DNA of 7,308 nt from an archaeon (GCA_021806865.1 JAKAPU010000138.1:1-7308), one strand, 5' to 3'; counted from the first letter of the stretch, positions 1 through 6,418 are shown. Notes: generated from the letters alone by a model not told the origin. Program-made: numbers and translations.

Positions 1-51
1 TAAATACATACTACCTATATTCCTAGTCTGCGCTGACTTGTTTGACGACAA

Positions 52-606
52 ATGTCAACAACAGTTTCCGTAGGAAATGGCTCCACAGCAATCAAGGAGA
101 GCCAGCTAAAATTTGACGCAGAACAGGAACGAGCCTGGGCTGCATTTTCATCGGCTATTGGTTATCCGGCAAGCTGGATGAACACGATCCGCAACAGCCT
201 GCAAAAGCAGGGCAAGTCTTGGCGGTGGCAACAGCTAAGCACAGAGCAGGTGCAGCTTCCATCAAGCAAGCCACTTGAGCAGGGCGGAGAAGCGCTCCTC
301 GTAATAAATACAAACACTCCGAGCAAGGCGGTATCGAATACGCTGCTTTTAGCAGAGAGTTGCAACGCTACGCTATCAGTAGTATACACTGCAAAGCCTC
401 CGACGATGTCTCAGGACAAAACGCCAGGTGAAGTGGACTCAGAGTTTGTCAACGGATTGGAGTTCGGCCGCCTCAAACTTGCAAAGGTCGAGAAAGAGGC
501 TAAGGACATGGGCGTGAAGGTCAATACAAGCTTTGTATGGGCCGAATCGATTGACGCAATCACGAAGAACATCAAGGCTGATCTCGTAATCAACGAAACA
601 GCGTAG
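52..606 (+). CDS. Usp-like protein lacking the nucleotide-binding loop
   Basis: A 184-residue protein of uncertain role. Residues 1-75 match nothing I recognise and include a Trp/Gln-rich stretch. From about residue 78 the pattern follows the first part of a universal stress protein: a strand (ALLVINTN), a helix (SKAVSNTLLLAES), a strand (ATLSVVYTA), a long charged helix (about 133-152), a strand (VKVNTSFVWA), a short helix and a final strand (ADLVINETA). The chain stops where a true Usp would carry the G-x2-G-x9-G(S/T) ATP loop and last strand, so nucleotide binding is not expected. A terminator hairpin begins seven bases after the stop, so the end looks genuine and not frameshifted. The next gene is a full tandem Usp, which supports a family link. 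The ATG at 52 has no Shine-Dalgarno; AT-rich elements at 1-8 and 14-20 could be TATA boxes. I am fairly sure it is a gene and moderately sure of the Usp relationship. Confidence 0.75.
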   Translation: MSTTVSVGNGSTAIKESQLKFDAEQERAWAAFSSAIGYPASWMNTIRNSLQKQGKSWRWQQLSTEQVQLPSSKPLEQGGEALLVINTNTPSKAVSNTLLLAESCNATLSVVYTAKPPTMSQDKTPGEVDSEFVNGLEFGRLKLAKVEKEAKDMGVKVNTSFVWAESIDAITKNIKADLVINETA

Positions 607-612
607 ATCAAA

Positions 613-660
613 AAGACCTGATTTCTTCAGGTCTTCTTGGTTTTCTTTTCTCTTAATTTT
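613..660 (+). terminator. Hairpin plus T-rich tract terminator
   Basis: A perfect 9-bp stem (AAGACCTGA at 613-621 pairing with TCAGGTCTT at 627-635) closes a 5-base loop, TTTCT. It is followed by a pyrimidine/T-rich stretch to 660 with two TTTTC runs. It starts seven bases after the stop of the upstream Usp-like gene. Archaeal termination relies mainly on T-rich tracts, and this element has both stem and tract. It should separate the upstream gene from the tandem Usp gene downstream. Confidence 0.75.
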
Positions 661-826
661 CGAAATATTCATCGTCTAGCATGTTGAGAAATAGAATCTT
701 CTCAAGTTCGCATACTTTGAACTGTTAAATAGATTCAGCCACTAATATGTCCTAATTTATGCAGCTGTGCTCTATACGACATAATCCTATTATCCTTGCA
801 TAGCTGTACCGGGACTAGATCAGTGG
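661..826 (+). promoter_or_regulatory. Upstream region of the tandem Usp gene
   Basis: AT-rich non-coding spacer between the terminator and the ATG at 827. I see no convincing small gene or RNA in it. Candidate TATA-like stretches are TTAAATA (726-732), CTAATTTATG near 752-761 and CCTATTAT (786-793). The last lies about 34-41 bases before the ATG and would give a short leader. A 5-bp inverted repeat, ATAAT-CCT-ATTAT (781-793), overlaps it and could be a small operator or chance. No Shine-Dalgarno precedes the ATG. The promoter position is not resolved. Confidence 0.35.
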
Positions 827-1720
827 ATGCCCTTCGCGCTAGGCAAAATCCTTGTTGCAATAGACGGTTCGGAGTATTCTGACTACGCTTTGAATCTGGC
901 AATCAAGATTGCCGAAAAATACTCCTCGCACATTGCGCTATTGCACGTGAAATTGCCTGCCACTTCTGCGGTTGCGGTATCAGGGCCGATCATGGATCCT
1001 ATACTCGGCACATCACCGATGCTGGTTCCTGCGCCTAGTGAAAAGCCTAGAGAACCCATTGATGTTCTGAAAGCTCGGAAATCACTCGTCGCTGAGAGGA
1101 ACATTACGGTAAACTCAGAATTGGTCGAATCGGTGGATGTGGGTGGCGAGATATTGAGACGTGGCGGATCTGGAGGTTACGATCTCATAGTCTTAGGAAG
1201 CAGGGGTCTAGGCGGACTCAGGAGTTTCTTCCTGGGAAGCGTCTCGCTGAAAGTTGCAAAAGAGTCAAAGTGTTCAGTGCTAGTTGTGAAGAACAGGATA
1301 GAGAACGTCCCAAAGATAATTCTAGGATACGACGGATCTGAAGAGAGTAGGAAAGCACTTGAGTGCGCCAAGGATCTCGCAAGGAGATTCCGCGCTCACT
1401 TGACCGTGCTTAGCATAGTGAACATTCCAGTATCCGGAGACGGCTACATCCTAACAAGCGTGGACAGGTGGGAAAAGGAGACAAGACAATTGGTTGACGA
1501 AGCGGTCTCGGTGGCCAAGTCGGAAGGCATCGACGTTGATGGTAAGGTCACCGAACACACGGACATTTCACGAGCCATTACAGACGAAGCTGAGCGTGGA
1601 GGTTACGAGATAGTCGTTGTTGGTAGCAGGGGACGAGGTCGATTGAGATCATTATTTCTCGGAAGCGTCGCCTCTGGCGTCGCCAACACTTCCAAGACGA
1701 ACGTGTTTATCGTTCGCTAG
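827..1720 (+). CDS. Tandem-domain universal stress protein (UspA family)
   Basis: A 297-residue cytoplasmic protein made of two fused Usp domains, about 1-156 and 161-297; a single Usp is usually near 140-160 residues. Each domain begins with the typical strand and acidic residue (ILVAIDGSE with Asp13; IILGYDGSEE with Asp169). Each ends with an intact G-x2-G-x9-G-S loop (GSRG...GS at 124-138 and 266-280). Both halves therefore look able to bind ATP, and the protein probably forms an intramolecular pseudo-dimer. Domain 1 has a longer Pro-rich insert around 44-80. Usp proteins act in stress survival and signalling, but the specific role cannot be read from sequence. The ATG at 827 leads straight into the first strand and is well supported. 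The stop codon shares bases with that of the convergent IMP dehydrogenase gene. Family assignment is very secure. Confidence 0.95.
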   Translation: MPFALGKILVAIDGSEYSDYALNLAIKIAEKYSSHIALLHVKLPATSAVAVSGPIMDPILGTSPMLVPAPSEKPREPIDVLKARKSLVAERNITVNSELVESVDVGGEILRRGGSGGYDLIVLGSRGLGGLRSFFLGSVSLKVAKESKCSVLVVKNRIENVPKIILGYDGSEESRKALECAKDLARRFRAHLTVLSIVNIPVSGDGYILTSVDRWEKETRQLVDEAVSVAKSEGIDVDGKVTEHTDISRAITDEAERGGYEIVVVGSRGRGRLRSLFLGSVASGVANTSKTNVFIVR

Positions 1721-3237
1721 AGTTCCTTGACGTCGTGCGGCAGGCTCTCTTTGAGTCCTACCTCTGTGATCCTGATGAACTCACCGTTTCTTCTGAGCTC
1801 CTGAAGGTTTGATGCGCCACAGTAGCTCAGACCGCTGCGTAGTCCGCCGACGAGCTGTCTGATCACACTGACGGCTCCGCCCTTGTAAGGCACAATCGCC
1901 TCCACTCCCTCGGGTACGTAATCTGTGAGATCTACACTCTCCTGAGGGCTTGTTTCAGAGAGGTTCCGTTCCTTCACTACTTTCTCTGTTGCTAGCTGAT
2001 CTCTCCTTGCGGAAGCGGAAGCCATTCCACGAGTCACCTTGTACCTGTAATTTCCCCTGAAGACTATCTCTCCTGGGCTTTCATCCGTGCCTGCAAGAAG
2101 ACTTCCAACCATGGCAGAGTCGGCACCAGCAACCAGTGCCTTTGTTAGATCGCCTGAATTTCGTATTCCGCCATCGGCTATGAGAGTGACTCCAGAGTCC
2201 TTGGTTGCCTTTGCACAATCGGTGATTGCCGTGAGCTGCGGAACACCGGATCCGGTCACGATTCTAGTAATGCATATCGAGCCGCTTCCTACGCCCACCT
2301 TAATCGAGTCAGCGCCCGCCCTGATCAAGGCCAGGGCACCATCTCTGGTCGCGACGTTTCCAGCAATCAACTCTACCGAATCTCCTAGAGATTTCTTAAT
2401 TGCCCGAATCGCCTCGATTGCATGTTCGCTGTGCCCATGCGCGATGTCCAGCACTAGGACATCAACCTCTTCATCTTCGAGCCTTTTGGCTCGCTCTAGA
2501 AAGTCGCCCTTTACACCGATCGCTGCCCCAACGCGTAGTCTTCCCTTGGAATCTTTGGTTGCATTCGGAAACTGCTTTCTCTTCAAAATATCCTTCGCAG
2601 TGATTAGGCCGCTCAGCCTGTCTTCCTTGTCCACCAATGGAAGTTTCTCGACCTTGGTCTTTTGCATGATCTCCTTTGCCTGCTCGATCGTCGTCTTTTT
2701 GGAGGCTACTACGAGATCGCTTCTCTTTGTCATGACCTCAACCACCGGAGTAGTAGGATCTTCGTGGAATCTCAGATCTCTCGTAGTTACTATGCCCTTT
2801 AGCTTGCCATCGTCTGATACGATTAGAATGCCGCCCACATTTCTATCATGCATCAGCTTCCTGACATCGGAGACTAGGGCCGACTCGCCTAGAGTATACG
2901 GCTTTTCAATGAGAATACTCTCAGTCCTCTTAACCTTCGAAACCTGAGAAGCTTGCTCTTCCACAGTCATGAATCTATGGATTATCCCTATTCCTCCTTC
3001 TCTGGCGACCGCGACGGCCATGTCATACTCCGTGACAGCGTCCATGTTTGCCGAGACTATCGGAACGCTCAGCTCAATTTTCCGAGTCAGGTTGGTCGTA
3101 GTACGCGCCTCCTTTCTTGATCTAATTTTCGAATATTTTGGTACTAGCAAAACATCGTCGAAAGTCAATCCTGTCTTTAATCGACTGAGTGGATCGCTAC
3201 TCCTCGAATCGTGCACTCTAGGACTCAAACAAACCAA
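1717..3237 (-). CDS. guaB: Inosine-5'-monophosphate dehydrogenase with tandem CBS domains
   Basis: Oxidises IMP to XMP with NAD+, the committed step of guanine nucleotide synthesis. The 506-residue translation (counted from 3237) has the N-terminal GLTFDDVLLVP motif (23-33), PIVSANMDAVTE (59-70), two CBS domains (about 110-160 and 168-220) inserted in the TIM barrel, and GNVATRDG (293-300). It also has the catalytic loop GSGSICITR with nucleophile Cys322, the IMP phosphate-binding ADGGIR (354-359), and VPEGVEAIVPYKG (441-453). CBS domains commonly bind adenine nucleotides and regulate the enzyme. The mobile flap (about 404-440) lacks the obvious SxxRY motif of many IMPDHs. The start is uncertain: 3237 is TTG, and GTG at 3216 (residue 8) is at least as likely; no ATG is available before the conserved region. 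No Shine-Dalgarno is seen. The gene stands alone, divergent from the SerK-like gene. A GMP-reductase-like GuaB paralogue is a less likely alternative. Confidence 0.93.
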   Translation of the reverse strand: MVCLSPRVHDSRSSDPLSRLKTGLTFDDVLLVPKYSKIRSRKEARTTTNLTRKIELSVPIVSANMDAVTEYDMAVAVAREGGIGIIHRFMTVEEQASQVSKVKRTESILIEKPYTLGESALVSDVRKLMHDRNVGGILIVSDDGKLKGIVTTRDLRFHEDPTTPVVEVMTKRSDLVVASKKTTIEQAKEIMQKTKVEKLPLVDKEDRLSGLITAKDILKRKQFPNATKDSKGRLRVGAAIGVKGDFLERAKRLEDEEVDVLVLDIAHGHSEHAIEAIRAIKKSLGDSVELIAGNVATRDGALALIRAGADSIKVGVGSGSICITRIVTGSGVPQLTAITDCAKATKDSGVTLIADGGIRNSGDLTKALVAGADSAMVGSLLAGTDESPGEIVFRGNYRYKVTRGMASASARRDQLATEKVVKERNLSETSPQESVDLTDYVPEGVEAIVPYKGGAVSVIRQLVGGLRSGLSYCGASNLQELRRNGEFIRITEVGLKESLPHDVKEL

Positions 3238-3248
3238 AAGACAACCTG

Positions 3249-3256
3249 AATTTAGC
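3249..3256 (-). promoter_or_regulatory. Possible TATA-like element of guaB
   Basis: On the minus strand this reads as AT-rich AGCTAAAT(T), 33-40 bases before the GTG at 3216. That spacing would place transcription start a few bases upstream of the GTG, consistent with short or absent leaders in this group. The match to an archaeal TATA box is weak. A better AT-rich element on this strand (TATTTAAG near 3315-3322) lies about 100 bases from the start and coincides with the divergent gene's box. Confidence 0.25.
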
Positions 3257-3310
3257 TTCTATTTTGGCGTTACCATTCGGCGAAGGAGAAGATTTTGCCG
3301 TAAGCGGGTA

Positions 3311-3322
3311 CTTATCTTAAAT
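3311..3322 (+). promoter_or_regulatory. TATA box of the SerK-like gene
   Basis: CTTATCTTAAATA lies 20-31 bases upstream of the ATG at 3342, the normal distance between an archaeal TATA box and the transcription start. The transcript would be leaderless or nearly so, which agrees with the absence of a Shine-Dalgarno. The element is close to symmetric (TTAAATA / TATTTAA), so it might also serve the divergent guaB, though at a long distance. Confidence 0.5.
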
Positions 3323-3338
3323 ACGGTCGCCGACAAAC

Positions 3339-3848
3339 GTGATGCGCAATTTCCATATGACCCAAAGCAGTACCAGCAAACAGCTGGACTTGAAGTTCGA
3401 GATACGCAAGATCAAAATGACTGACCTCGTTCCACACGAGGGCGTCATCGAGGAGCACATCAAGGAGATACGAGACTGGATCGAGAAGGACGGCTTCCAG
3501 ATGCGCCCCATTGCTATTTCTAAACTCGATTCTTTGGGAGAGAAATGGAAAGGAAGGTTCCTGATCCATGACGGACACCACAGGACTGCTGCACTAAAGC
3601 GCCTGGGCTGCTCGTACATCATGGGCTCAATTTTCGACTTCAACAGTCCGAGGATCAAAGTTTACGGCTATTATGATACGTCAGTGCCCGTTCCCAAGGA
3701 AGAGGTGATCAGGCGAGCCACGTCAGGAATGGAGGTCACGCCTAGGTACGACAAACACTTCATTGACGTTGATGGGAAGTTAGAGCCGTTCCACGACAAT
3801 GACCTGCTAGAACCACAGATGCCTACAGTACTTTCACAATTGAAGTAA
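3339..3848 (+). CDS. SerK-like protein of the ParB/sulfiredoxin superfamily
   Basis: A compact 169-residue protein. It has a ParB/Srx-type core with LVPHEGVIEEHIKEIRDWI (30-48), then the signature DGHHRTAALKRLG (about 78-90). The closing segment PKEEVIRRATSGMEVTPRYDKHFI recalls the C-terminal part of archaeal free-serine kinase SerK (a KEEV...G...P...RH pattern, as I remember the Thermococcus enzyme). The His-Glu of PHE (33-34) sits where that enzyme has its catalytic Glu, and the DGHHR motif is intact. SerK phosphorylates free L-serine using ADP, linking serine to cysteine synthesis; chromosome-partitioning ParB proteins have a DNA-binding HTH domain that is absent here. The protein is shorter than SerK as I recall it, lacking a middle insert, so substrate is an inference. 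Starts at GTG 3339, ATG 3342 and ATG 3357 are possible; ATG 3342 fits the TATA spacing best. Automated labels would probably say ParB-like nuclease. Confidence 0.82.
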   Translation: MMRNFHMTQSSTSKQLDLKFEIRKIKMTDLVPHEGVIEEHIKEIRDWIEKDGFQMRPIAISKLDSLGEKWKGRFLIHDGHHRTAALKRLGCSYIMGSIFDFNSPRIKVYGYYDTSVPVPKEEVIRRATSGMEVTPRYDKHFIDVDGKLEPFHDNDLLEPQMPTVLSQLK

Positions 3849-3901
3849 GCTCTTCTGCAAAGCCGTATATCCGCAAGCAGTAGCTATACTGTACGAAGCA
3901 A

Positions 3902-4102
3902 ATGCCAGCTAGGCACAGGAAGACAAAGCTTGCAAGAAAGATAGAGAAAGCGGACAACAAGCGAAAGCAAAAGGGCGAATCTGGTAAGGATTTCGACCAG
4001 GCATCGGCTCCCTTCCACCCAGGAGAGCTGCCATCGCAATACTCAGCTGAGCAGAGCGAACTGGAAAGAGTAGGACGAAAACAGAGAAGGACGTCTTGGT
4101 AG
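3902..4102 (+). CDS. Small basic hypothetical protein
   Basis: A 66-residue protein I do not recognise. Residues 1-30 are rich in Lys and Arg (ARHRKTKLARKIEKADNKRKQK), likely helical and soluble. A Pro-containing middle follows (APFHPGELPSQY), then a short charged tail ending in RKQRRTSW. It has no cysteines, no membrane segment and no signal peptide. Strong positive charge suggests nucleic-acid or ribosome association, but that is inference only. It begins 53 bases after the SerK-like gene on the same strand and could be co-transcribed, or use the AT-rich GTATAT at 3865-3870. Codon choice (AGG/AGA Arg, AAG Lys) matches the neighbours, which favours this frame over the overlapping minus-strand frames. 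No terminator is evident after it. Confidence 0.6.
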   Translation: MPARHRKTKLARKIEKADNKRKQKGESGKDFDQASAPFHPGELPSQYSAEQSELERVGRKQRRTSW

Positions 4103-4250
4103 CCAAAATAGTGCCCGAAAACAAGACAATTGTACATCTGCTGTGACTCAAATGCCCTAGAACACGTCCTAAAAAGACACTTTTGTCACAATGTTTATAA
4201 GCGTGAAATGCCCTAATTAATATTTCGCTACAAGTGAATAGTGACCACGA
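4103..4250 (+). promoter_or_regulatory. tfb promoter region with a 10-base direct repeat
   Basis: A 148-base intergenic region ahead of the TFB gene. The 10-mer AAATGCCCTA occurs at 4150-4159 and again at 4206-4215, 56 bases apart. Two TATA-like boxes are present: GTTTATAA at 4193-4200 and TTAATATT at 4217-4224. The second repeat copy lies one base upstream of the proximal box, in the BRE position. The proximal box is 27-34 bases from the ATG, giving a leaderless transcript; the distal one would give a leader of about 26-29 bases. GTGAC/GTCAC pentamers occur at 4143, 4185 and 4241. A repeated site overlapping a promoter could be an operator or a pair of TFB/BRE contacts. Confidence 0.6.
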
Positions 4251-5195
4251 ATGAGTATTGAATATAGTAATAGCTACCTCGCATCGCTAAGGCAGCGCTC
4301 TTTGAGCCGTTGTCCTAGATGCGGCAAGAGCTCAATGGTGCTTGATTCTACATCAGGCGAGCAAATTTGCACCCATTGCGGCTACGTGATGAAGGATAGA
4401 ATCGAGGAAACCGGTCCAGAGTGGAGGAACTTTGCGAAGGAGCAGGGTGAGGTCGATCGAAGGCGCACGGGAACACCATCAAGTCTAGCAATGCATGACA
4501 TGGGTCTTGCAACGATGATTGGAAAGGAGAACGCTGATGCCGCCGGTCACGCACTAGAGTCCACGATGAGGAACACCCTGGAAAGGCTACGCACGTGGGA
4601 TAGACGAAGCCAGGTCCACACCTCGGAAGACAGGAACCTTAGGCAGGCCTTCAGTGAACTGGCAAGACTCGGCGAGAAACTGAACGTCGGCGAGGCAATT
4701 ACGGAAAAGGCTGCGTACATCTATCGTAAGGCATTCGACAAGAGACTCGTCCGCGGAAGATCGATCACTGGCATGATAACGGCTGCGCTGTATGCTGCGC
4801 TGAGAGACACCGAGACACCGCGAACGTTGAAAGATCTCTCATTGGTCAGCGGAGTAAAGAAAAACGATCTAGCACAGAGCTACAGACTCTTGCTCAAGGA
4901 AATGGATCTGCGAATGCCGGTGAGGGATCCTGCGAAGTACATTTCCAGGATCGGGAGCAAGGCGGGAGCCAGTGAACGCACGCAAAGGAGGGCTCTCGAA
5001 ATCCTACGCCGTGCACAAGAAACGGGAAGCTCTGCTGGCAAGGATCCAATGGGTCTAGCTGCGGCAGCCCTTTACGTGGCAAGCGTAATGGAAAACGAAA
5101 GCAAAACCCAGAAAGATTTCGCGCAGGCGGCCGGAGTAACAGAAGTCACGATAAGAAACAGGTACAAAGGCCTCAAGGAAGCCCTGAAATATTAG
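4251..5195 (+). CDS. tfb: Transcription initiation factor B (TFB, TFIIB homologue)
   Basis: Bridges TBP bound at the TATA box to RNA polymerase and helps set the transcription start. The 314-residue length is normal. An N-terminal zinc ribbon uses Cys21, Cys24, Cys40 and Cys43 (CPRC...CTHC). The B-reader/linker stretch (about 57-95) includes EWRNF and the typical RRTGTPSS...HDMGLATMIG. Two cyclin-like repeats follow: about 115-215, with GRSITGMITAALYAALR, and about 222-314, with DPMGLAAAALYVAS. The last helix-turn-helix, TQKDFAQAAGVTEVTIRNRY (286-305), is the BRE-reading element. All key parts are present, so it should be functional. Members of this lineage often encode several TFB paralogues; whether this one is the general or a specialised factor cannot be told here. 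The ATG at 4251 fits the proximal TATA box. The last 23 bases overlap the convergent methyltransferase reading frame. Confidence 0.97.
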   Translation: MSIEYSNSYLASLRQRSLSRCPRCGKSSMVLDSTSGEQICTHCGYVMKDRIEETGPEWRNFAKEQGEVDRRRTGTPSSLAMHDMGLATMIGKENADAAGHALESTMRNTLERLRTWDRRSQVHTSEDRNLRQAFSELARLGEKLNVGEAITEKAAYIYRKAFDKRLVRGRSITGMITAALYAALRDTETPRTLKDLSLVSGVKKNDLAQSYRLLLKEMDLRMPVRDPAKYISRIGSKAGASERTQRRALEILRRAQETGSSAGKDPMGLAAAALYVASVMENESKTQKDFAQAAGVTEVTIRNRYKGLKEALKY

Positions 5196-6108
5196 GGCTC
5201 CCTGGTGATTTTTTCATCGAGCTCATCAACCTGTATCTCTTAGGCACTTCTCCACCTGCTTTCAACCTCTCGAGTATCAACTCGCAGTATTTTCTATCTA
5301 TCTCTGCGGAGACATAGTGGCGCCCGGATTTCATGCACTCTGTGATTTCTGATCCGCTTCCGCCGAAGAGCACTAGGACGACATCGTCTTTCTTTGTTGC
5401 AGCGCTAATCAGAGTCCTTGAGAGATCTTCAGGAATCTGGCAGGCATGGAAAGTCTTTGTGTACCCTACGTTTTTCACAAGATCATAATACAGCCAGCTA
5501 TAAGGCATGTGTCCAGATCTACCAGCGGAGATTAGTTTTCTGATCCTCTTGTCATTTGGATTCTCGTAGGGCTGGGCGACATTCTCTTTGTAGAACTTGT
5601 TATCCTTTGATTTGGTGCAGTGCAGGATTGATCTGTGAGCAGTCGTGAATCTACGCCTGCTGTGTCCTATGTTTGTTCTGTAGATCCAGACGTACTCGTT
5701 AACGTCGTAGAAAGCCTCGTCGAGATACCGTGTGCGAAGGTAGGCGTTGTTTTTCGGGTAGTTTATTATGAAAAAGTTTCCATCGTCTTTCAGAACCCTC
5801 TTGCTTTCTTTCGACCACTCAATGCACCAGCAGATATAGTCGTCAAATTTCTTCGTGTAGGTAGTGTCGTTGTACTTTACGCCCACATTGTAATCAGGAT
5901 CAGCATAGATGCAGTCTACGCTGCAATCTGGTAGCCTTCTGAGTAGATCGAGTATGTCCTCGTTGAAGACATGGTCTAGGAACTGGGAAATTCTGGCTCG
6001 CCCCGACACGTTAAGCCTTGCCGAAATGGAGAAAATTACTTGACCATATGATTGTTTCTGATCTAGTGGGAATCGCTTATTAGTCCACAATCCTAGGGGT
6101 AAAACCAC
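5173..6108 (-). CDS. Beta-class DNA methyltransferase (N6-adenine or N4-cytosine)
   Basis: Transfers a methyl group from S-adenosylmethionine to an exocyclic amine in DNA. Motif order is beta-class: catalytic motif IV first (ADPDYNVG, residues 69-76), a variable target-recognition region (about 120-215), then motif X (QIPEDLSRTLI, 224-234), motif I (VVLVLFGGSGS, 243-253) and an acidic motif II (SAEID, 267-271). Motif IV reads DPDY, not the usual (D/N/S)PP(Y/F/W), and motif I has LFGGSG where PFxGSG is common; both still look structurally intact. Adenine versus cytosine specificity and target site cannot be read. The full frame begins at GTG 6108, but homology starts near residue 40 and there is no early ATG, so GTG 6009 (residue 34) may be the true start. 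No restriction endonuclease is recognisable nearby, so it may be a solitary methyltransferase. Its 3' end overlaps tfb by 23 bases. Confidence 0.88.
   Translation of the reverse strand: MVLPLGLWTNKRFPLDQKQSYGQVIFSISARLNVSGRARISQFLDHVFNEDILDLLRRLPDCSVDCIYADPDYNVGVKYNDTTYTKKFDDYICWCIEWSKESKRVLKDDGNFFIINYPKNNAYLRTRYLDEAFYDVNEYVWIYRTNIGHSRRRFTTAHRSILHCTKSKDNKFYKENVAQPYENPNDKRIRKLISAGRSGHMPYSWLYYDLVKNVGYTKTFHACQIPEDLSRTLISAATKKDDVVLVLFGGSGSEITECMKSGRHYVSAEIDRKYCELILERLKAGGEVPKRYRLMSSMKKSPGSPNISGLP
5180..5214 (+). terminator. Hairpin and T6 run at the end of tfb
   Basis: AGCCCT (5180-5185) pairs with AGGGCT (5194-5199) around the loop GAAATATT. A run of six T follows at 5209-5214, nine bases after the stem. 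The stem spans the tfb stop codon (5193-5195), and its upstream arm lies in both convergent reading frames. It is a plausible terminator for tfb; the minus strand has no T run at the corresponding place, so it is unlikely to end the methyltransferase transcript equally well. Confidence 0.5.
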
Positions 6109-6139
6109 GAGGAAGTGAACCAGCGAATTGAACTATTCA

Positions 6140-6418
6140 TCAATCGTGCTGTCGGGTGACTGCGTTCCTCATCCAGTCATCAATGTCTACTGACCATACT
6201 CGTTCAACGATCTCCTCCAACTCAAACAAAACAATCCAGAACATATCATCGATCTCCAAAGAGAATTTCACGTATTTTGGAGGCAAAGAGGCGCAATGAC
6301 CTCTGAGTATATTCCTGGCAAACCAGATAGAGTTTGCGACAAAGCGCTCGGCAATAGCTTCAAACCTTGACAACTCGCAAAAGACGATATCGTTCCTATC
6401 AATCATCAACAGCTCCAT
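6140..6418 (-). CDS. Small acidic hypothetical protein upstream of the methyltransferase
   Basis: A 92-residue protein from the ATG at 6418; a longer frame from TTG 6436 exists but would cross the divergent gene's start. I do not recognise it. It is rich in aromatic and acidic residues (SIWFARNIL; LEIDDMFWIVLFELEEIVERVW; DIDDWM), with probable amphipathic helices and no clear membrane segment, HTH or nuclease motif. It lies on the same strand as the methyltransferase, 31 bases upstream if that gene starts at GTG 6108 and 130 bases if at GTG 6009. Co-transcription is possible, and a role with the methyltransferase is conceivable but unsupported by any motif. Codon use resembles the neighbours, and without it the interval 6109-6425 would be an unusually long gap for this compact region. 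Its start codon lies inside the palindrome at 6409-6427. Confidence 0.5.
   Translation of the reverse strand: MELLMIDRNDIVFCELSRFEAIAERFVANSIWFARNILRGHCASLPPKYVKFSLEIDDMFWIVLFELEEIVERVWSVDIDDWMRNAVTRQHD

Noticed and set aside
607..826. Possible small RNA or tRNA in the spacer
   Set aside because: Apart from the terminator hairpin and a weak 5-bp inverted repeat I see no cloverleaf, conserved tRNA boxes or other stable structure.
2087..2947. Long open plus-strand frame (286 codons) antisense to guaB
   Set aside because: The opposite strand carries clear IMPDH and CBS motifs over the same bases. The antisense translation is Ser/Leu/Thr-rich with no recognisable domain, typical of a shadow frame.
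2969..3424. Plus-strand frame spanning the guaB 5' end and the SerK-like start
   Set aside because: It overlaps two real genes and an evident promoter region, and its product shows no family features.
3823..4151. Minus-strand frames opposite the 66-residue basic protein
   Set aside because: They run across the end of the SerK-like gene and the 66-residue gene, and their codon use and composition (Cys/Ser/Leu-rich) are unlike the neighbours.
5635..5934. Plus-strand 99-codon frame inside the methyltransferase
   Set aside because: The minus strand here encodes the catalytic motif and recognition region; the plus frame is Val-rich without a domain.
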